A stretch of DNA of 64,000 bases, from positions 62,001 to 126,000 of the forward strand of contig NZ_CP038436.1 in assembly GCF_004683965.1 (NCBI RefSeq). The letters run 5' to 3'. This DNA is from Nocardioides seonyuensis. GTDB taxonomy: Bacteria > Actinomycetota > Actinomycetes > Propionibacteriales > Nocardioidaceae. Below the pieces are notes generated by a model, which saw only the letters and a program-made list of their open reading frames with translations, was not told where the DNA came from and made no database searches. The position numbers and the translations under genes were made by a program. This document shows, piece after piece, positions 41,227 to 50,065 of the stretch (positions are counted from its first letter, which is position 1; each line of letters begins with the position of its first letter).

Positions 41227-42290
41227 GCACCGACGACCACACCCCCGTGCCGGCCGCAGAGGCCGAGCCCATCGCCGACCCGGGTCTCCCGCCGCACACG
41301 TGGCGACCCACCGACGTCGACCCGAAGGCCGAGCGGCGCGCCGAGCGCCAGGTCGCGACCATGTTCGGCCTGTCGATGGTCTTCGTCATCCTCTTCCTGG
41401 TCGCCTACTTCACCCTCGACATCGGTGACAACTGGGACACCTTCGCCGGCCTGGGTGCGTCCACCGCAGCCCTCGGCGTCACTCTCGGCATGGCCCTGCT
41501 GCTGATCGGCGTGGGCATCATCCACTGGTCGCGCAAGCTCATGTCGGACCACGAGATCGTCGAGATGCGTCACCCCGCCGCATCCTCCGAGGAGGACCGC
41601 GCCACCACGCTCGCGGCTCTCAACGCAGGTGCTGAGGAGTCCGGCATCGGCCGACGCCCGCTCGTCCGCAACTCGTTGCTCTCCGCGGTCGGCCTGCTGG
41701 GCCTGCCCGCCGTGGTGCTCCTGCGCGACCTCTACCCCAACGCCACGGCGCCCGACGCCAGCCCGCCCGAGCTGCTCGCCCGAACGATCTGGACCAAGGG
41801 GATGCGCTTGGTGCGTGACGCCATCGGCACCCCGATCAGGATCGACGAGATCGAGGTCGGAGACCTGATCAACGCCGCACCCGAGGCGCTGTTCCCCACC
41901 GAGGAGAACGGCTACGAGGAGCTGCACGGCGCGGAGAAGGAGGTCGAGAAGGCCAAGGGCGCGATCATCGTCGTACGCATGGACCCCGACGAGATCGTCC
42001 CCGTGGACGGCCGCGAGGACTGGTCGATCGAGGGCGTGATCTGCTACTCCAAGATCTGCACCCACGTCGGCTGCCCGATCTCCCTCTACGAGCGCACCAC
42101 CCACCACGTGCTCTGCCCGTGCCACCAGTCCACCTTCGACCTGGCAGACGGTGCCAAGGTCGTCTTCGGTCCGGCCGCACGTCCCCTCCCCCAGCTGCCG
42201 CTCGCGGTGGACGAGGAGGGCTACCTGGTCGCCCAGAGCGACTTCACCGAGCCCATCGGGGCGAGCTTCTGGGAGCGTGAGAAGGTATGA
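41223..42290 (+). CDS. qcrA: Cytochrome bc1 complex Rieske iron-sulfur subunit, 355 aa
   Basis: Rieske protein of the actinobacterial type with three N-terminal membrane segments (about 47-64, 80-100, 150-168) rather than one. Cluster ligands C279 and H281 (CTHVGC) and C298 and H301 (CPCH); C284 and C300 form the usual disulfide. Start GTG overlaps the qcrC stop, and its TGA overlaps the qcrB ATG, so the three bc1 subunits are translationally coupled. Confidence 0.96.
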   Translation: MSTDDHTPVPAAEAEPIADPGLPPHTWRPTDVDPKAERRAERQVATMFGLSMVFVILFLVAYFTLDIGDNWDTFAGLGASTAALGVTLGMALLLIGVGIIHWSRKLMSDHEIVEMRHPAASSEEDRATTLAALNAGAEESGIGRRPLVRNSLLSAVGLLGLPAVVLLRDLYPNATAPDASPPELLARTIWTKGMRLVRDAIGTPIRIDEIEVGDLINAAPEALFPTEENGYEELHGAEKEVEKAKGAIIVVRMDPDEIVPVDGREDWSIEGVICYSKICTHVGCPISLYERTTHHVLCPCHQSTFDLADGAKVVFGPAARPLPQLPLAVDEEGYLVAQSDFTEPIGASFWEREKV

Positions 42291-44038
42291 GCGTCGACAC
42301 GAGCAAGGTCGCGAGCAGCAACCGCACCACGGCTGCGACCGCCTCCAAGCCCTCCAAGGTCGGGGGCCTGGCCACCTGGGCCGACGACCGCCTCGGCCTG
42401 GCCGGCGGCATGAAGAAGAACCTCCGCAAGGTCTTCCCCGACCACTGGTCGTTCATGCTCGGCGAGATCGCGCTGTGGAGCTTCGTCGTCGTGCTCCTCA
42501 CCGGCGTCTTCCTCACGTTCTGGTTCGTCCCGTCGATGGCCCACACCACCTACGAGGGCTCCTACGACCAGCTGCGCGGCGTCGGCATGTCCGAGGCGAT
42601 GGCCTCGACGCTCAAGCTGTCCTTCGACGTCCGCGGCGGCCTGCTCATGCGCCAGATGCACCACTGGGCAGCCATGATCTTCGTCGCCTCGATGATGGTG
42701 CACCTGCTGCGCGTGGCCCTCACCGGCGCCTACCGCAAGCCGCGCGAGCTCAACTGGGTGATCGGTTGCCTGCTGCTCCTGCTGGGCACGATCGAGGGCT
42801 TCACCGGATACTCCCTGCCCGACGACCTGCTCTCGGGCACCGGCGTGCGAGCCACGGACGGGTTCCTGAAGGCCTCCCCGGTCGTGGGCACCTACATGTC
42901 CTTCTTCCTGTTCGGTGGCGAGTTCCCGGGTGACTCGATCATCCCGCGCCTGTTCACCATCCACGTGCTCCTGATCCCCGGGCTGCTGCTGGCCCTGATC
43001 GCCGCCCACATGCTGCTGCTCGTCTACCACAAGCACACGCAGTGGCCCGGGCCCGGCCGGACGGAGCAGAACGTCGTGGGCTTCCCCATGCTCCCGGTCT
43101 ACGCCGCCAAGGCGGGTGGCTTCTTCTTCGTCGTGTTCGGCTTCACCGCCCTCATGGGCGGGCTGTTGACCATCAACCCGGTGTGGAAGTTCGGCCCCTA
43201 CGACCCGACCAAGGTCACGGCTGGTTCGCAGCCCGACTGGTACATGGGCTGGCCCGACGGTCTGCTGCGCATCATCCCGACGGGATGGGAGTCGGTGATC
43301 TTCGGCTACACGATCTCGTGGAACGTGATCATCCCGATCCTGCTTATGCCGCCGCTGATGCTCACCATCGTGCTGCTCCTGCCGTTCCTGGAGGGTTGGA
43401 TCACCGGCGACAAGCGCGAGCACCACCTGCTGCAGCGCCCGCGCAACGCCCCCACCCGCACCGGCGTGATGGTCGCGCTGATGACGTTCTACGGCCTCGC
43501 CTGGGCGGCCGGCGGCAACGACATCATCGGCATCAAGTTCGACCTCAGCATCAACGCCATCACCTACTTCATGCGGGTGGCAATCTTCGTCGGTCCGCTG
43601 CTGGCGTTCTGGATCACGCGTCGCTGGTGCATCTCGCTCCAGCGCGCCGACAACGAGAAGCTGCTCCACGGCTACGAGACCGGCATCATCATGCGGTCGG
43701 CCGAGGGCGCCTACTCCGAGCGTCACCTGCCGATCAGCAACAGCGCGGCCTACACGCTCACCGCGCGTGACCGTGACCAGGTGCTCGCCGTCGACGGCGC
43801 TCCCGACGAGGGCGGGGTGGCCGCACCCGGCTCCCGCTCCCAGCGGATCAGGGCCAGGTTGTCCCAGTGGATGGTCGGCCACAACGTGCAGAAGCCCACG
43901 GCGGCTGAGCTAGAGGAGGCCCACCACCACGCTGAGCACGTGGCGGCTCTCGAAGCAGGGCTCGACCACCCGGTCGACGGACACCAGTTCGACGACCACC
44001 GCCTGCGCGACGCGGACGACGTACCGCTGCGAGACTGA
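42287..44038 (+). CDS. qcrB: Cytochrome bc1 complex cytochrome b subunit, 583 aa
   Basis: Quinol-oxidising membrane core. Heme b His pairs lie in RQMHHWAAMIFVASMMVHLL and TIHVLLIPGLLLALIAAHML. The quinol-site motif is PDWYMGW, in place of PEWY. At least eight membrane segments in about residues 50-440, plus a long C-terminal cytoplasmic tail (about 450-583, His-rich near its end) characteristic of actinobacteria. Last gene of ctaE-qcrCAB; a perfect hairpin follows 9 nt after the stop. Confidence 0.97.
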   Translation: MSVDTSKVASSNRTTAATASKPSKVGGLATWADDRLGLAGGMKKNLRKVFPDHWSFMLGEIALWSFVVVLLTGVFLTFWFVPSMAHTTYEGSYDQLRGVGMSEAMASTLKLSFDVRGGLLMRQMHHWAAMIFVASMMVHLLRVALTGAYRKPRELNWVIGCLLLLLGTIEGFTGYSLPDDLLSGTGVRATDGFLKASPVVGTYMSFFLFGGEFPGDSIIPRLFTIHVLLIPGLLLALIAAHMLLLVYHKHTQWPGPGRTEQNVVGFPMLPVYAAKAGGFFFVVFGFTALMGGLLTINPVWKFGPYDPTKVTAGSQPDWYMGWPDGLLRIIPTGWESVIFGYTISWNVIIPILLMPPLMLTIVLLLPFLEGWITGDKREHHLLQRPRNAPTRTGVMVALMTFYGLAWAAGGNDIIGIKFDLSINAITYFMRVAIFVGPLLAFWITRRWCISLQRADNEKLLHGYETGIIMRSAEGAYSERHLPISNSAAYTLTARDRDQVLAVDGAPDEGGVAAPGSRSQRIRARLSQWMVGHNVQKPTAAELEEAHHHAEHVAALEAGLDHPVDGHQFDDHRLRDADDVPLRD

Positions 44039-44046
44039 GCCAGCGC

Positions 44047-44083
44047 ACGAAGGGCCCGCCGGATCATCCGGCGGGCCCTTCGT
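44047..44083 (+). terminator. Terminator of the ctaE-qcrCAB operon
   Basis: A perfect palindrome with arms ACGAAGGGCCCGCCGGAT, 9 nt after qcrB. The outer 11 nt are identical to those of the hairpin at 52757-52791. Confidence 0.88.
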
Positions 44084-44111
44084 CGTCCTGCTCCCCCACC
44101 GCCGCCCCAGA

Positions 44112-44202
44112 CTGGCGGCACCCGACACCTTGCCCAGCAGACTGGCGGCACACGGCACTCGCTGCGGCGGCAGGTTCAAGGGTAGGTGTCGTACGCCGCC
44201 AG
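44112..44202. repeat. TGGCGGCAC-family inverted-repeat element R1
   Basis: Left arm CTGGCGGCACCCGACACCT (44112-44130) and right arm AGGTGTCGTACGCCGCCAG (44184-44202) pair at 16 of 19 positions. A further CTGGCGGCACACGGCACTC unit lies inside. The element ends 18 nt from the 3' end of the DUF559-like gene. Related elements at 45349 and 57738. Confidence 0.75.
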
Positions 44203-44219
44203 GGTCACCCCGGCGGGTG

Positions 44220-45206
44220 TCAGGCAGCTGATCCCCCGTCGGAGGGCTGTCGCTGTCGCGTCGGCACCGTCGGCGTCACGCGAGAGACGAAGGACGCCTG
44301 GCCAGAAGGCATGAAGAGCGACCCGCGCAGCTCGTCGAGCCACGGACGGATCCTGCTGGGGTCATGAGGCCTTTCGAGTGAGCGATCGGCATCCCGGAGC
44401 ACGGCGACACCGCGGTGGAGGATGTCGCCCGCGGTGTAGCCCCGACGCACATAGCCCAACCTCTCCAGCGTCCGGTCTCGACGGCGGTCCTTCACCCGAC
44501 GCGGCGCCTGCTCATGCTCGTCGCCGTCGTACTCGTGACCCGCGTTGGTCCCGATGAGTATGAGGTCCAGGCGCGCCACCTCCTCGCCATGCTCGTTGAC
44601 GACCACGAACTGCGGCTCGACGTCCACGTCGCAGAACACGTGGAGCAGCCGGGTCAGCGTCTCGAACACCGACTCCGATCGCGCGTCGGCCAGCGCCAGC
44701 GCGCGTCTGAGAGCCAGCCCACCAGGACGGCGCGGCTTGATCACGGCCTCGATCTCGTCGACGCCCGCCTGCTTGGTCTGGAGCACGCAGTCGAGGAGGA
44801 CCACCATGTCGATCAGGCTCAGCCAGCGCGCGCACGCAAGCAGGGTCTCGGGGACCGAGGCGCATCTGAGGCCGCCGATCTCCTCGAACTCCATGGGGCG
44901 GGCATGCCGACTGGTCCTCACCCCCGACCGCATCGGGCGCGGGTCGTCGAGACCGAGCGCCAAGAAGATCGGGGTGCCCTCGGGTAGGGGTGGTAGCCAC
45001 CACCCGCGGACGCGTGCGGAGGTCAGCCCCGTGAAGCATCCTGCGTCAGGCATCAGCAGTTGCCACGCGTGCAGGCCGGCCACGTCATCGGTGCCGAGGT
45101 CTGCCCGCCGGTGGACGGCATACGACTCGCGGACGTAGGCCCTGATCCGAGGATGTCCGCGGACGGCTTGGGGTAGGTCACTCGGCTGTCTCTCGTCGGC
45201 ACTCAT
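44220..45206 (-). CDS. DUF559/Vsr-like PD-(D/E)XK nuclease-domain protein, 328 aa
   Basis: The N-terminal half (about 1-170) is of unclear type, somewhat like proteins carrying an AbiEi-type N-terminal domain. The C-terminal part (about 175-280) has the DUF559-like pattern: ESVFETLTRLL, then RLDLILIGTNAGHEYDGDEH with D214, E225, D227 and H231 in the order expected for a PD-(D/E)XK endonuclease, then RRRDRTLERLGYVRRGY. Such genes are often multicopy in Nocardioides-like genomes (recollection). Not related to its respiratory neighbours; repeat elements lie on both sides. Possible nuclease of a mobile or defence unit. The ATG at 45206 has no strong ribosome site. Confidence 0.75.
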   Translation of the reverse strand: MSADERQPSDLPQAVRGHPRIRAYVRESYAVHRRADLGTDDVAGLHAWQLLMPDAGCFTGLTSARVRGWWLPPLPEGTPIFLALGLDDPRPMRSGVRTSRHARPMEFEEIGGLRCASVPETLLACARWLSLIDMVVLLDCVLQTKQAGVDEIEAVIKPRRPGGLALRRALALADARSESVFETLTRLLHVFCDVDVEPQFVVVNEHGEEVARLDLILIGTNAGHEYDGDEHEQAPRRVKDRRRDRTLERLGYVRRGYTAGDILHRGVAVLRDADRSLERPHDPSRIRPWLDELRGSLFMPSGQASFVSRVTPTVPTRQRQPSDGGSAA

Positions 45207-45513
45207 GTCGGCCGAGCGTGCCGGGCGTCACCTCGCCCGACCAGCACGATGATGTGCACCTGTGGAGGGAGAGACCGCCCGCTGCCCTGTTGACAGTGGC
45301 TGGCCGGTACGACGCCTCGAACGCGCCGCTGTCGCACGTCCCGGCCGGGACTGGCGGCACCCGATTTGTGACGCCGCACCCTGGCGGCACTCGACATGAA
45401 ATCTCGCGACCACACGGTCGTGTGCCGCCACTCTGGGATTCCTGGGTGACGGGTGCCGCCAGTCTGAGGGTGAGGGGCTGTCGTGTGCCCCCAGGATCGC
45501 GGGCCGGGGACGG
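45207..45513. other. Intergenic stretch without a gene
   Basis: 307 bp between the DUF559-like gene and the L,D-transpeptidase gene (both minus strand). The downstream half is occupied by repeat element R2. No supported coding region; short open frames here have no ribosome sites and cross the repeat. Confidence 0.7.
45349..45464. repeat. TGGCGGCAC-family inverted-repeat element R2
   Basis: Outer arms GACTGGCGGCACCC (45349-45362) and GGGTGCCGCCAGTC (45451-45464) are perfect complements. Inner arms CTGGCGGCACTCGACA and CGTGTGCCGCCACTC form a second imperfect pair. Same unit as R1 and R3. Confidence 0.8.
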
Positions 45514-46725
45514 TCAGTGCAGGGCGGAGCCCGCGCGGTAGTCGGCGAACGAGGCGTTCCAGTCGCCGTAGCCGTTGGTGAGGGACATCTGACGATCAGA
45601 CCCTGTCACCTCGACCACGTCTCCGCGATGAGTGAGGTCGTAGAGCCAGGCGGCATCGGCCACGCTCATCCCCACGCAGCCGTGGGACACGTTGGCCGAC
45701 CCCTGAGAACCTGCCGACCATGGCGCGGCGTGCAGGAACTCTCCCGAGTAGGTCACTCGCAGGGCGTACTGGACGTTGGCGAGGTCGTAGTACTCGGGGT
45801 CGTCCTCGGAGACCCCGATCGTGCTGGCGTCCATGCGCTTGCGGCGGAACTTCTCGATGATCACCTTGGTGCCTGAGCGGGTCTCCCAGCCAGGCTTGCC
45901 CGCGCTGACCGGGATCGTCCGGGCGAGCTTGCCGTTGATGAACGTGCGCATGACGTGTGCGTCGACGTCGACCTTGCTCACCACCGAGTCGCCGACGCGG
46001 AAGTCGATGCTGCGGCTCTCCTGGCCGTAGAGACCCTCACCGGCAGCGACGGAGTTGATGTCGAGCTCGACGTGGACGTCGGTCCCGGGCTGCCAGTAGC
46101 TCCGTGGCCGCCAGTGAGCCTCGAGGTCGCTCAGCCAGTGCCAGGAACCGGCCTGTCGAGGGCTGCTGGTGACGATCATCTGCCGCTCGAAGGCGGCGCG
46201 GTCGCTCACCGGGAGGTCGAAGGTGACGACCACAGGCATGCCCACCCCCACGGTCTCCCCGTCCAGGGGAGCCACCGAGGCGTAGACCTGCTGGTCCAGC
46301 GTGAGGTCAGCAGTGTGGAAGCGAGCGCGGCGTCGGACCTTGGAACCGTCGGCACGCTCGGCCGTCACACGGACGGTGTAGTCAGTGCTGGGCTCCAGCC
46401 GCCCCGTGGCGCGCCAGGCGCCGTCGCCGACGGCGCCGGCGAGCTCACCCGCGGACGAGGTGACCTTGACCCGACCGAGCTCTGCCCCTTGCACGTCGAC
46501 CCGGAGCCTGTGGTCGACCGGCACCGACGCGCCCTGGGGGAGGTTGGTCATGAGCTTCACCGGCGTTGGCGGCGTCGCCTCGTCGGCCGATCCCCGCTCG
46601 GTGGCCGATCTGGCGGAGTCACCTGCCTCGGCTTCGCAGGCGACCAGGGCCAAGCAGGTGAGCAGCGTGAGCACGGCAGCGGCACGTCGTCGCAGCACCG
46701 CTCGGCGCGGCAGGCGCACAGACAT
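45514..46725 (-). CDS. L,D-transpeptidase lipoprotein (YkuD), 403 aa
   Basis: Makes 3-3 peptidoglycan cross-links outside the membrane. Signal peptide with lipobox LVAC (lipid-anchored Cys about 30). Two Ig-like domains at about 55-255, as in mycobacterial LdtMt2. YkuD domain about 265-380 with NVSHGCVGMS carrying the catalytic Cys and His. ATG 46725 has GGGGGA about 6 nt upstream; the longer open frame to 46785 runs across the promoter. Lies between the qcr and cta gene groups without an obvious functional tie. Confidence 0.93.
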   Translation of the reverse strand: MSVRLPRRAVLRRRAAAVLTLLTCLALVACEAEAGDSARSATERGSADEATPPTPVKLMTNLPQGASVPVDHRLRVDVQGAELGRVKVTSSAGELAGAVGDGAWRATGRLEPSTDYTVRVTAERADGSKVRRRARFHTADLTLDQQVYASVAPLDGETVGVGMPVVVTFDLPVSDRAAFERQMIVTSSPRQAGSWHWLSDLEAHWRPRSYWQPGTDVHVELDINSVAAGEGLYGQESRSIDFRVGDSVVSKVDVDAHVMRTFINGKLARTIPVSAGKPGWETRSGTKVIIEKFRRKRMDASTIGVSEDDPEYYDLANVQYALRVTYSGEFLHAAPWSAGSQGSANVSHGCVGMSVADAAWLYDLTHRGDVVEVTGSDRQMSLTNGYGDWNASFADYRAGSALH

Positions 46726-46762
46726 CGAGATCCCCCATGAGGTTGCGTTCACGTTCCTGGCA

Positions 46763-46768
46763 ACCCTA
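46763..46768 (-). promoter_or_regulatory. -10 box TAGGGT for the L,D-transpeptidase gene
   Basis: TAGGGT about 38 nt before the ATG, giving a short leader that contains the ribosome site. Confidence 0.4.
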
Positions 46769-46818
46769 ACCACGCCCGCCGACAACCTCCGATTCGAGAA
46801 GGGCCCCGAGGACGCCGC

Positions 46819-46845
46819 GACCCGCCCGAGGAGCTCGGGCGGGTC
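46819..46845 (-). terminator. Terminator of the ctaC-ctaD-ctaF operon
   Basis: A perfect 12-bp stem GACCCGCCCGAG with its complement, loop GAG, 28 nt after the ctaF stop. Confidence 0.75.
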
Positions 46846-46872
46846 GTCGACAGTCGTGGAGCGGGACGGTGC

Positions 46873-47271
46873 TCAGTGAGCGTGCTCTCCGCGGTAGTAC
46901 TCGAAGATGAGGCCGCACAGCGCAAGGGAGCCGAGCGCTCCTCCGATGATCACGAGCCACCATGCCAGGAACGCGACGCCGTAGACCATGACCGCCAGCG
47001 TCAGGGCGCACCACAGTGGCCACCACGAGTAGGGCGGGAAGAAGCCCAGCTCGCCGGCACCGTCGGCGATCTCGCCCTCCTGCAGGTCCTCGGGACGGGG
47101 GTCCATCTTGCGAGCGTGGAACCCGAGGTAGAGGGTCACCATGCCCACGAGCAACGTCGTCATCGTCAGCGCCGAGGTGCCGGTCGGGTCATAGGTGATG
47201 AACCAGTAGGCAGGAGCGACCAGCGCGAAGAAGACGGTGGTGATACCGAAGATCAGGGTCTCTGCCTTCAT
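46873..47271 (-). CDS. ctaF: Cytochrome c oxidase subunit IV (actinobacterial), 132 aa
   Basis: Small membrane subunit found with actinobacterial aa3 oxidases. Four membrane segments (about residues 5-24, 34-52, 84-101, 104-122), with [20 protein letters not shown] and the acidic loop [20 protein letters not shown] before [11 protein letters not shown]. Overlaps the ctaD stop by 4 bp, so it is made together with subunit I. Confidence 0.93.
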   Translation of the reverse strand: MKAETLIFGITTVFFALVAPAYWFITYDPTGTSALTMTTLLVGMVTLYLGFHARKMDPRPEDLQEGEIADGAGELGFFPPYSWWPLWCALTLAVMVYGVAFLAWWLVIIGGALGSLALCGLIFEYYRGEHAH

Positions 47272-49040
47272 GACTTGTCTCCCTCAGTGGTCTCGGAGGC
47301 GTCGGGGCCGTCCTCGATGCGGTCGCGGAGCATCTCCTCGCGGCCCTGGGTGTCCGGAGCGTCCGCCGGCTCGTCGTGCCGCTCGGCCGGGTTCTCGCCG
47401 AGCTCGAGGAGTGCGACCTCCGGGTGGTGCAGGTCGAAGGCAGGCGACTCCGAGCGGATGCGCGGCAGCGACGCGAAGTTGTGGCGCGGCGGCGGGCAGC
47501 TGGTCGCCCACTCCAGCGAGCGTCCCCAGCCCCACGGGTCGTCGACCAGGACCTTGGGTCCCTTGGAGCTGACGAACACGTTGTAGAGGAACGGCAGCGT
47601 GGAGGCACCCAGCAGGAACGCGCCGATCGTCGAGATCTGGTTGAGCGTGGTGAACCCGTCGTCGGGCAGGTAGTCGGCGTAGCGACGCGGCATGCCCTCG
47701 ACACCGAGCCAGTGCTGGACCAAGAACGTGAGGTGGAAGCCCACGAAGAGCAGCCAGAAGTGGACCTTGCCGAGGCGCTCGTCGAGCATCCGCCCGGTCA
47801 TCTTCGGCCACCAGAAGTAGAAGCCGGCGAACATAGCGAACACCACGGTGCCGAAGACGACGTAGTGGAAGTGCGCCACCACGAAATAGGAGTCGGACAC
47901 GTGGAAGTCGAGCGGGGGGCTGGCCAGGATGACACCCGTCAGGCCGCCGAAGAGGAAGGTCGTGAGGAACCCGAGCGACCACAGCATGGGGGTGTCGAAG
48001 GACAGGGACCCACCCCACATCGTGCCGATCCAGTTGAAGAACTTCACCCCGGTGGGCACCGCGATGAGGAAGGTCATGCCGGAGAAGAACGGAAGGTCGA
48101 CCGCTCCGGTGACGAACATGTGGTGGGCCCACACCGCCACCGAGAGCATCGCGATGCCGAGCGTGGCTCCGACGAGGCCGACGTAGCCGAAGATCGGCTT
48201 GCGGGAGAAGACCGGCAGGATCTCCGAGACGATGCCGAAGAACGGCAGCGCGATGATGTAGACCTCGGGGTGGCCGAAGAACCAGAAGAGGTGCTGCCAC
48301 AGGATCGGGCCGCCGTGGGACGGGTCGAAGACGTGGGCACCGAGGAGGCGGTCGGCCTCCAGCGAGAGCAGAGCGCCCGCGAGGATCGGGAAGACCATGA
48401 TCACGAGCATCGAGGTGATCAGGGTGTTCCAGACGAAGATCGGCATCCGGAACATCGTCATTCCCGGTGCACGCATGCAGATGATCGTGGTGATGAAGTT
48501 GACCGCACCCAGGATCGTGCCGAGACCGGCGAGCCACAGGCCCATGATCCACAGGTCACCACCGACGCCCGGGCTGCGCACGGCGTCGGAGAGCGGCGTG
48601 TAGGCGAACCACCCGAAGTCGGCCGCGCCCTGCGGGGTGAGGAACCCCGAGGCCGCGATCAGGCCGCCGAACAGGAAGAACCAGTAGCTCAGCATGTTCA
48701 GGCGCGGGAAGGCGACGTCGGGGGCGCCGATCTGCAGCGGCATGATCACGTTGGCGAAGCCGAAGAACAGTGGCGTCGCGAAGAGCAGCAGCATGATCGT
48801 GCCGTGCATCGTGAACAGCTGGTTGTAGAGCTGGTCGTTGACGACCTGGGTGCCGGGGAAGGCGAGCTCGGAACGGATCAGCATGGCCATCAGGCCGCCG
48901 ACCATGAACCACGCGAACGAGGTGCCGAGGTAGAGCTTGCCGATCAGCTTGTGGTCGGTGGTGGTGAGCACCCTCACCACCTGCTGGCCGAGCGGCGGCT
49001 TGCGGTCCTCCGTGGTCACGGAGGCAGTTGCGGCGGTCAC
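47268..49040 (-). CDS. ctaD: Cytochrome c oxidase subunit I, 590 aa
   Basis: Catalytic subunit of the aa3 oxidase: reduces O2 at the heme a3-CuB centre and pumps protons. Twelve membrane segments. Low-spin heme His in [19 protein letters not shown]. CuB and Tyr cross-link region [20 protein letters not shown]; CuB His pair in [10 protein letters not shown]; proximal heme ligands in [20 protein letters not shown]. Long soluble C-terminal tail from about 530. Overlaps ctaC upstream and ctaF downstream by 4 bp each. Confidence 0.97.
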   Translation of the reverse strand: MTAATASVTTEDRKPPLGQQVVRVLTTTDHKLIGKLYLGTSFAWFMVGGLMAMLIRSELAFPGTQVVNDQLYNQLFTMHGTIMLLLFATPLFFGFANVIMPLQIGAPDVAFPRLNMLSYWFFLFGGLIAASGFLTPQGAADFGWFAYTPLSDAVRSPGVGGDLWIMGLWLAGLGTILGAVNFITTIICMRAPGMTMFRMPIFVWNTLITSMLVIMVFPILAGALLSLEADRLLGAHVFDPSHGGPILWQHLFWFFGHPEVYIIALPFFGIVSEILPVFSRKPIFGYVGLVGATLGIAMLSVAVWAHHMFVTGAVDLPFFSGMTFLIAVPTGVKFFNWIGTMWGGSLSFDTPMLWSLGFLTTFLFGGLTGVILASPPLDFHVSDSYFVVAHFHYVVFGTVVFAMFAGFYFWWPKMTGRMLDERLGKVHFWLLFVGFHLTFLVQHWLGVEGMPRRYADYLPDDGFTTLNQISTIGAFLLGASTLPFLYNVFVSSKGPKVLVDDPWGWGRSLEWATSCPPPRHNFASLPRIRSESPAFDLHHPEVALLELGENPAERHDEPADAPDTQGREEMLRDRIEDGPDASETTEGDKS

Positions 49041-49984
49041 TCGTGGCTTCCTTCCTGTGCGTGCTCGTCGAGGCCGACCTGGTCGTTGACGTAGTCGCCA
49101 CCGAGCACGGGCTCGTCGGAGACGTCACCGCTGGCCCGGAGCTCCTCGACGTAGGCGGCGTACTCCTCCTGGCTGACCACCTCGACGGTGAAGAGCATCC
49201 GGGCGTGGGACTCACCGCACAGCTCGTAGCACTTGCCGGCGAAGGTGCCCTCGACGGTGGGCGTGACCTGGAGCTGGTTGACGCGTCCGGGGATCACATC
49301 GAGCTTGGTCAGGAACGCCGGCACCCCGAAGGAGTGGATGACGTCCGGGGAGTGGAGGTTGAACTGGACGACCTGGTCCACCGGGAGCACGAGGGTCGGG
49401 ATGGTGCCGGCGTCTCCGGAGGTGTAGGCGTACTCGCCGTAGGCGTACTCGCCGTTCTCGGGGTCGGCCTCGGCGGTGTTCTGCTCGCCGATGCCGTGGT
49501 TGAAGGTCCACGTCCACTGCTGGCCCATGACCTCGATGGTGACGTCGGGGTCGGGCGAGATGTTGGTCATCTCGTCCTGCACCTTGACGGTGTGGAAGAA
49601 GAAGACGACGACCATGAGGACCGGGGCGATCGTGTAGAAGACCTCGAGCGGGAGGTTGTAGCGCGTCTGCACCGGGATCTCGTCGTCGTTGCGGCGACGG
49701 AAGCGCCACATCGCGTAGAAGATGAGGCCCCAGACGATGACACCGGTGACCATCGCGGCCACCCACGCCCAGCGCCACAGGTCGAAGGTGTAGGGAGCCT
49801 GGGCGCTGGCGGGATCCGGCATGGCCAGGTTGGCCCACTGGTCCCTGGTCCACGCGTCACCACCACAGGCGGACAGCGACATCAGGAGCGCACCCAGCAT
49901 CGCGCCCATCGCCACCCGCTTGGTGCGCGCGGCGGTGCGCTTGGGGAGTTGCAGACCCACGAACGAGCCTCTCTCTCGGTCCAT
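49037..49984 (-). CDS. ctaC: Cytochrome c oxidase subunit II, lipoprotein, 315 aa
   Basis: Takes electrons from QcrC through CuA. Lipobox LSAC near residue 40, two membrane segments (about 70-92 and 115-132), then the cupredoxin domain with CuA motif [14 protein letters not shown] and the aromatic QWTWTFNHG. The loop after it contains the tandem [13 protein letters not shown] 49984 is given as start; GTG 49960 (MGLQLPKR) is equally likely and has AGAGAGG about 8 nt upstream. First gene of ctaCDF; a TAGTGT box at 49997-50002 precedes it. Confidence 0.95.
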   Translation of the reverse strand: MDRERGSFVGLQLPKRTAARTKRVAMGAMLGALLMSLSACGGDAWTRDQWANLAMPDPASAQAPYTFDLWRWAWVAAMVTGVIVWGLIFYAMWRFRRRNDDEIPVQTRYNLPLEVFYTIAPVLMVVVFFFHTVKVQDEMTNISPDPDVTIEVMGQQWTWTFNHGIGEQNTAEADPENGEYAYGEYAYTSGDAGTIPTLVLPVDQVVQFNLHSPDVIHSFGVPAFLTKLDVIPGRVNQLQVTPTVEGTFAGKCYELCGESHARMLFTVEVVSQEEYAAYVEELRASGDVSDEPVLGGDYVNDQVGLDEHAQEGSHE

Positions 49985-49996
49985 CTCGACTCACCA

Positions 49997-50002
49997 ACAC
50001 TA
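49997..50002 (-). promoter_or_regulatory. -10 box TAGTGT for ctaCDF
   Basis: TAGTGT 12 nt before ATG 49984 and 36 nt before GTG 49960. Divergent from the desulfurase promoter. Confidence 0.4.
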
Positions 50003-50052
50003 TCCCCAAAGCAGGACGACAGCATGGGCAGGGTCGAGTGTCGGGCGTGGCA

Positions 50053-50058
50053 TAGGTT
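50053..50058 (+). promoter_or_regulatory. Leaderless -10 box TAGGTT for the cysteine desulfurase gene
   Basis: TAGGTT ends 7 nt before the GTG at 50066. Confidence 0.5.
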
Positions 50059-50065
50059 GCCCCTC

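Noticed and set aside
42221..43882. Long minus-strand frame opposite qcrB
   Set aside because: Composition is typical antisense coding; qcrB on the plus strand is unambiguous.
47376..49094. Long plus-strand frame opposite ctaD
   Set aside because: Hydrophilic, Glu/Arg/His-rich antisense translation; ctaD is clearly the gene.
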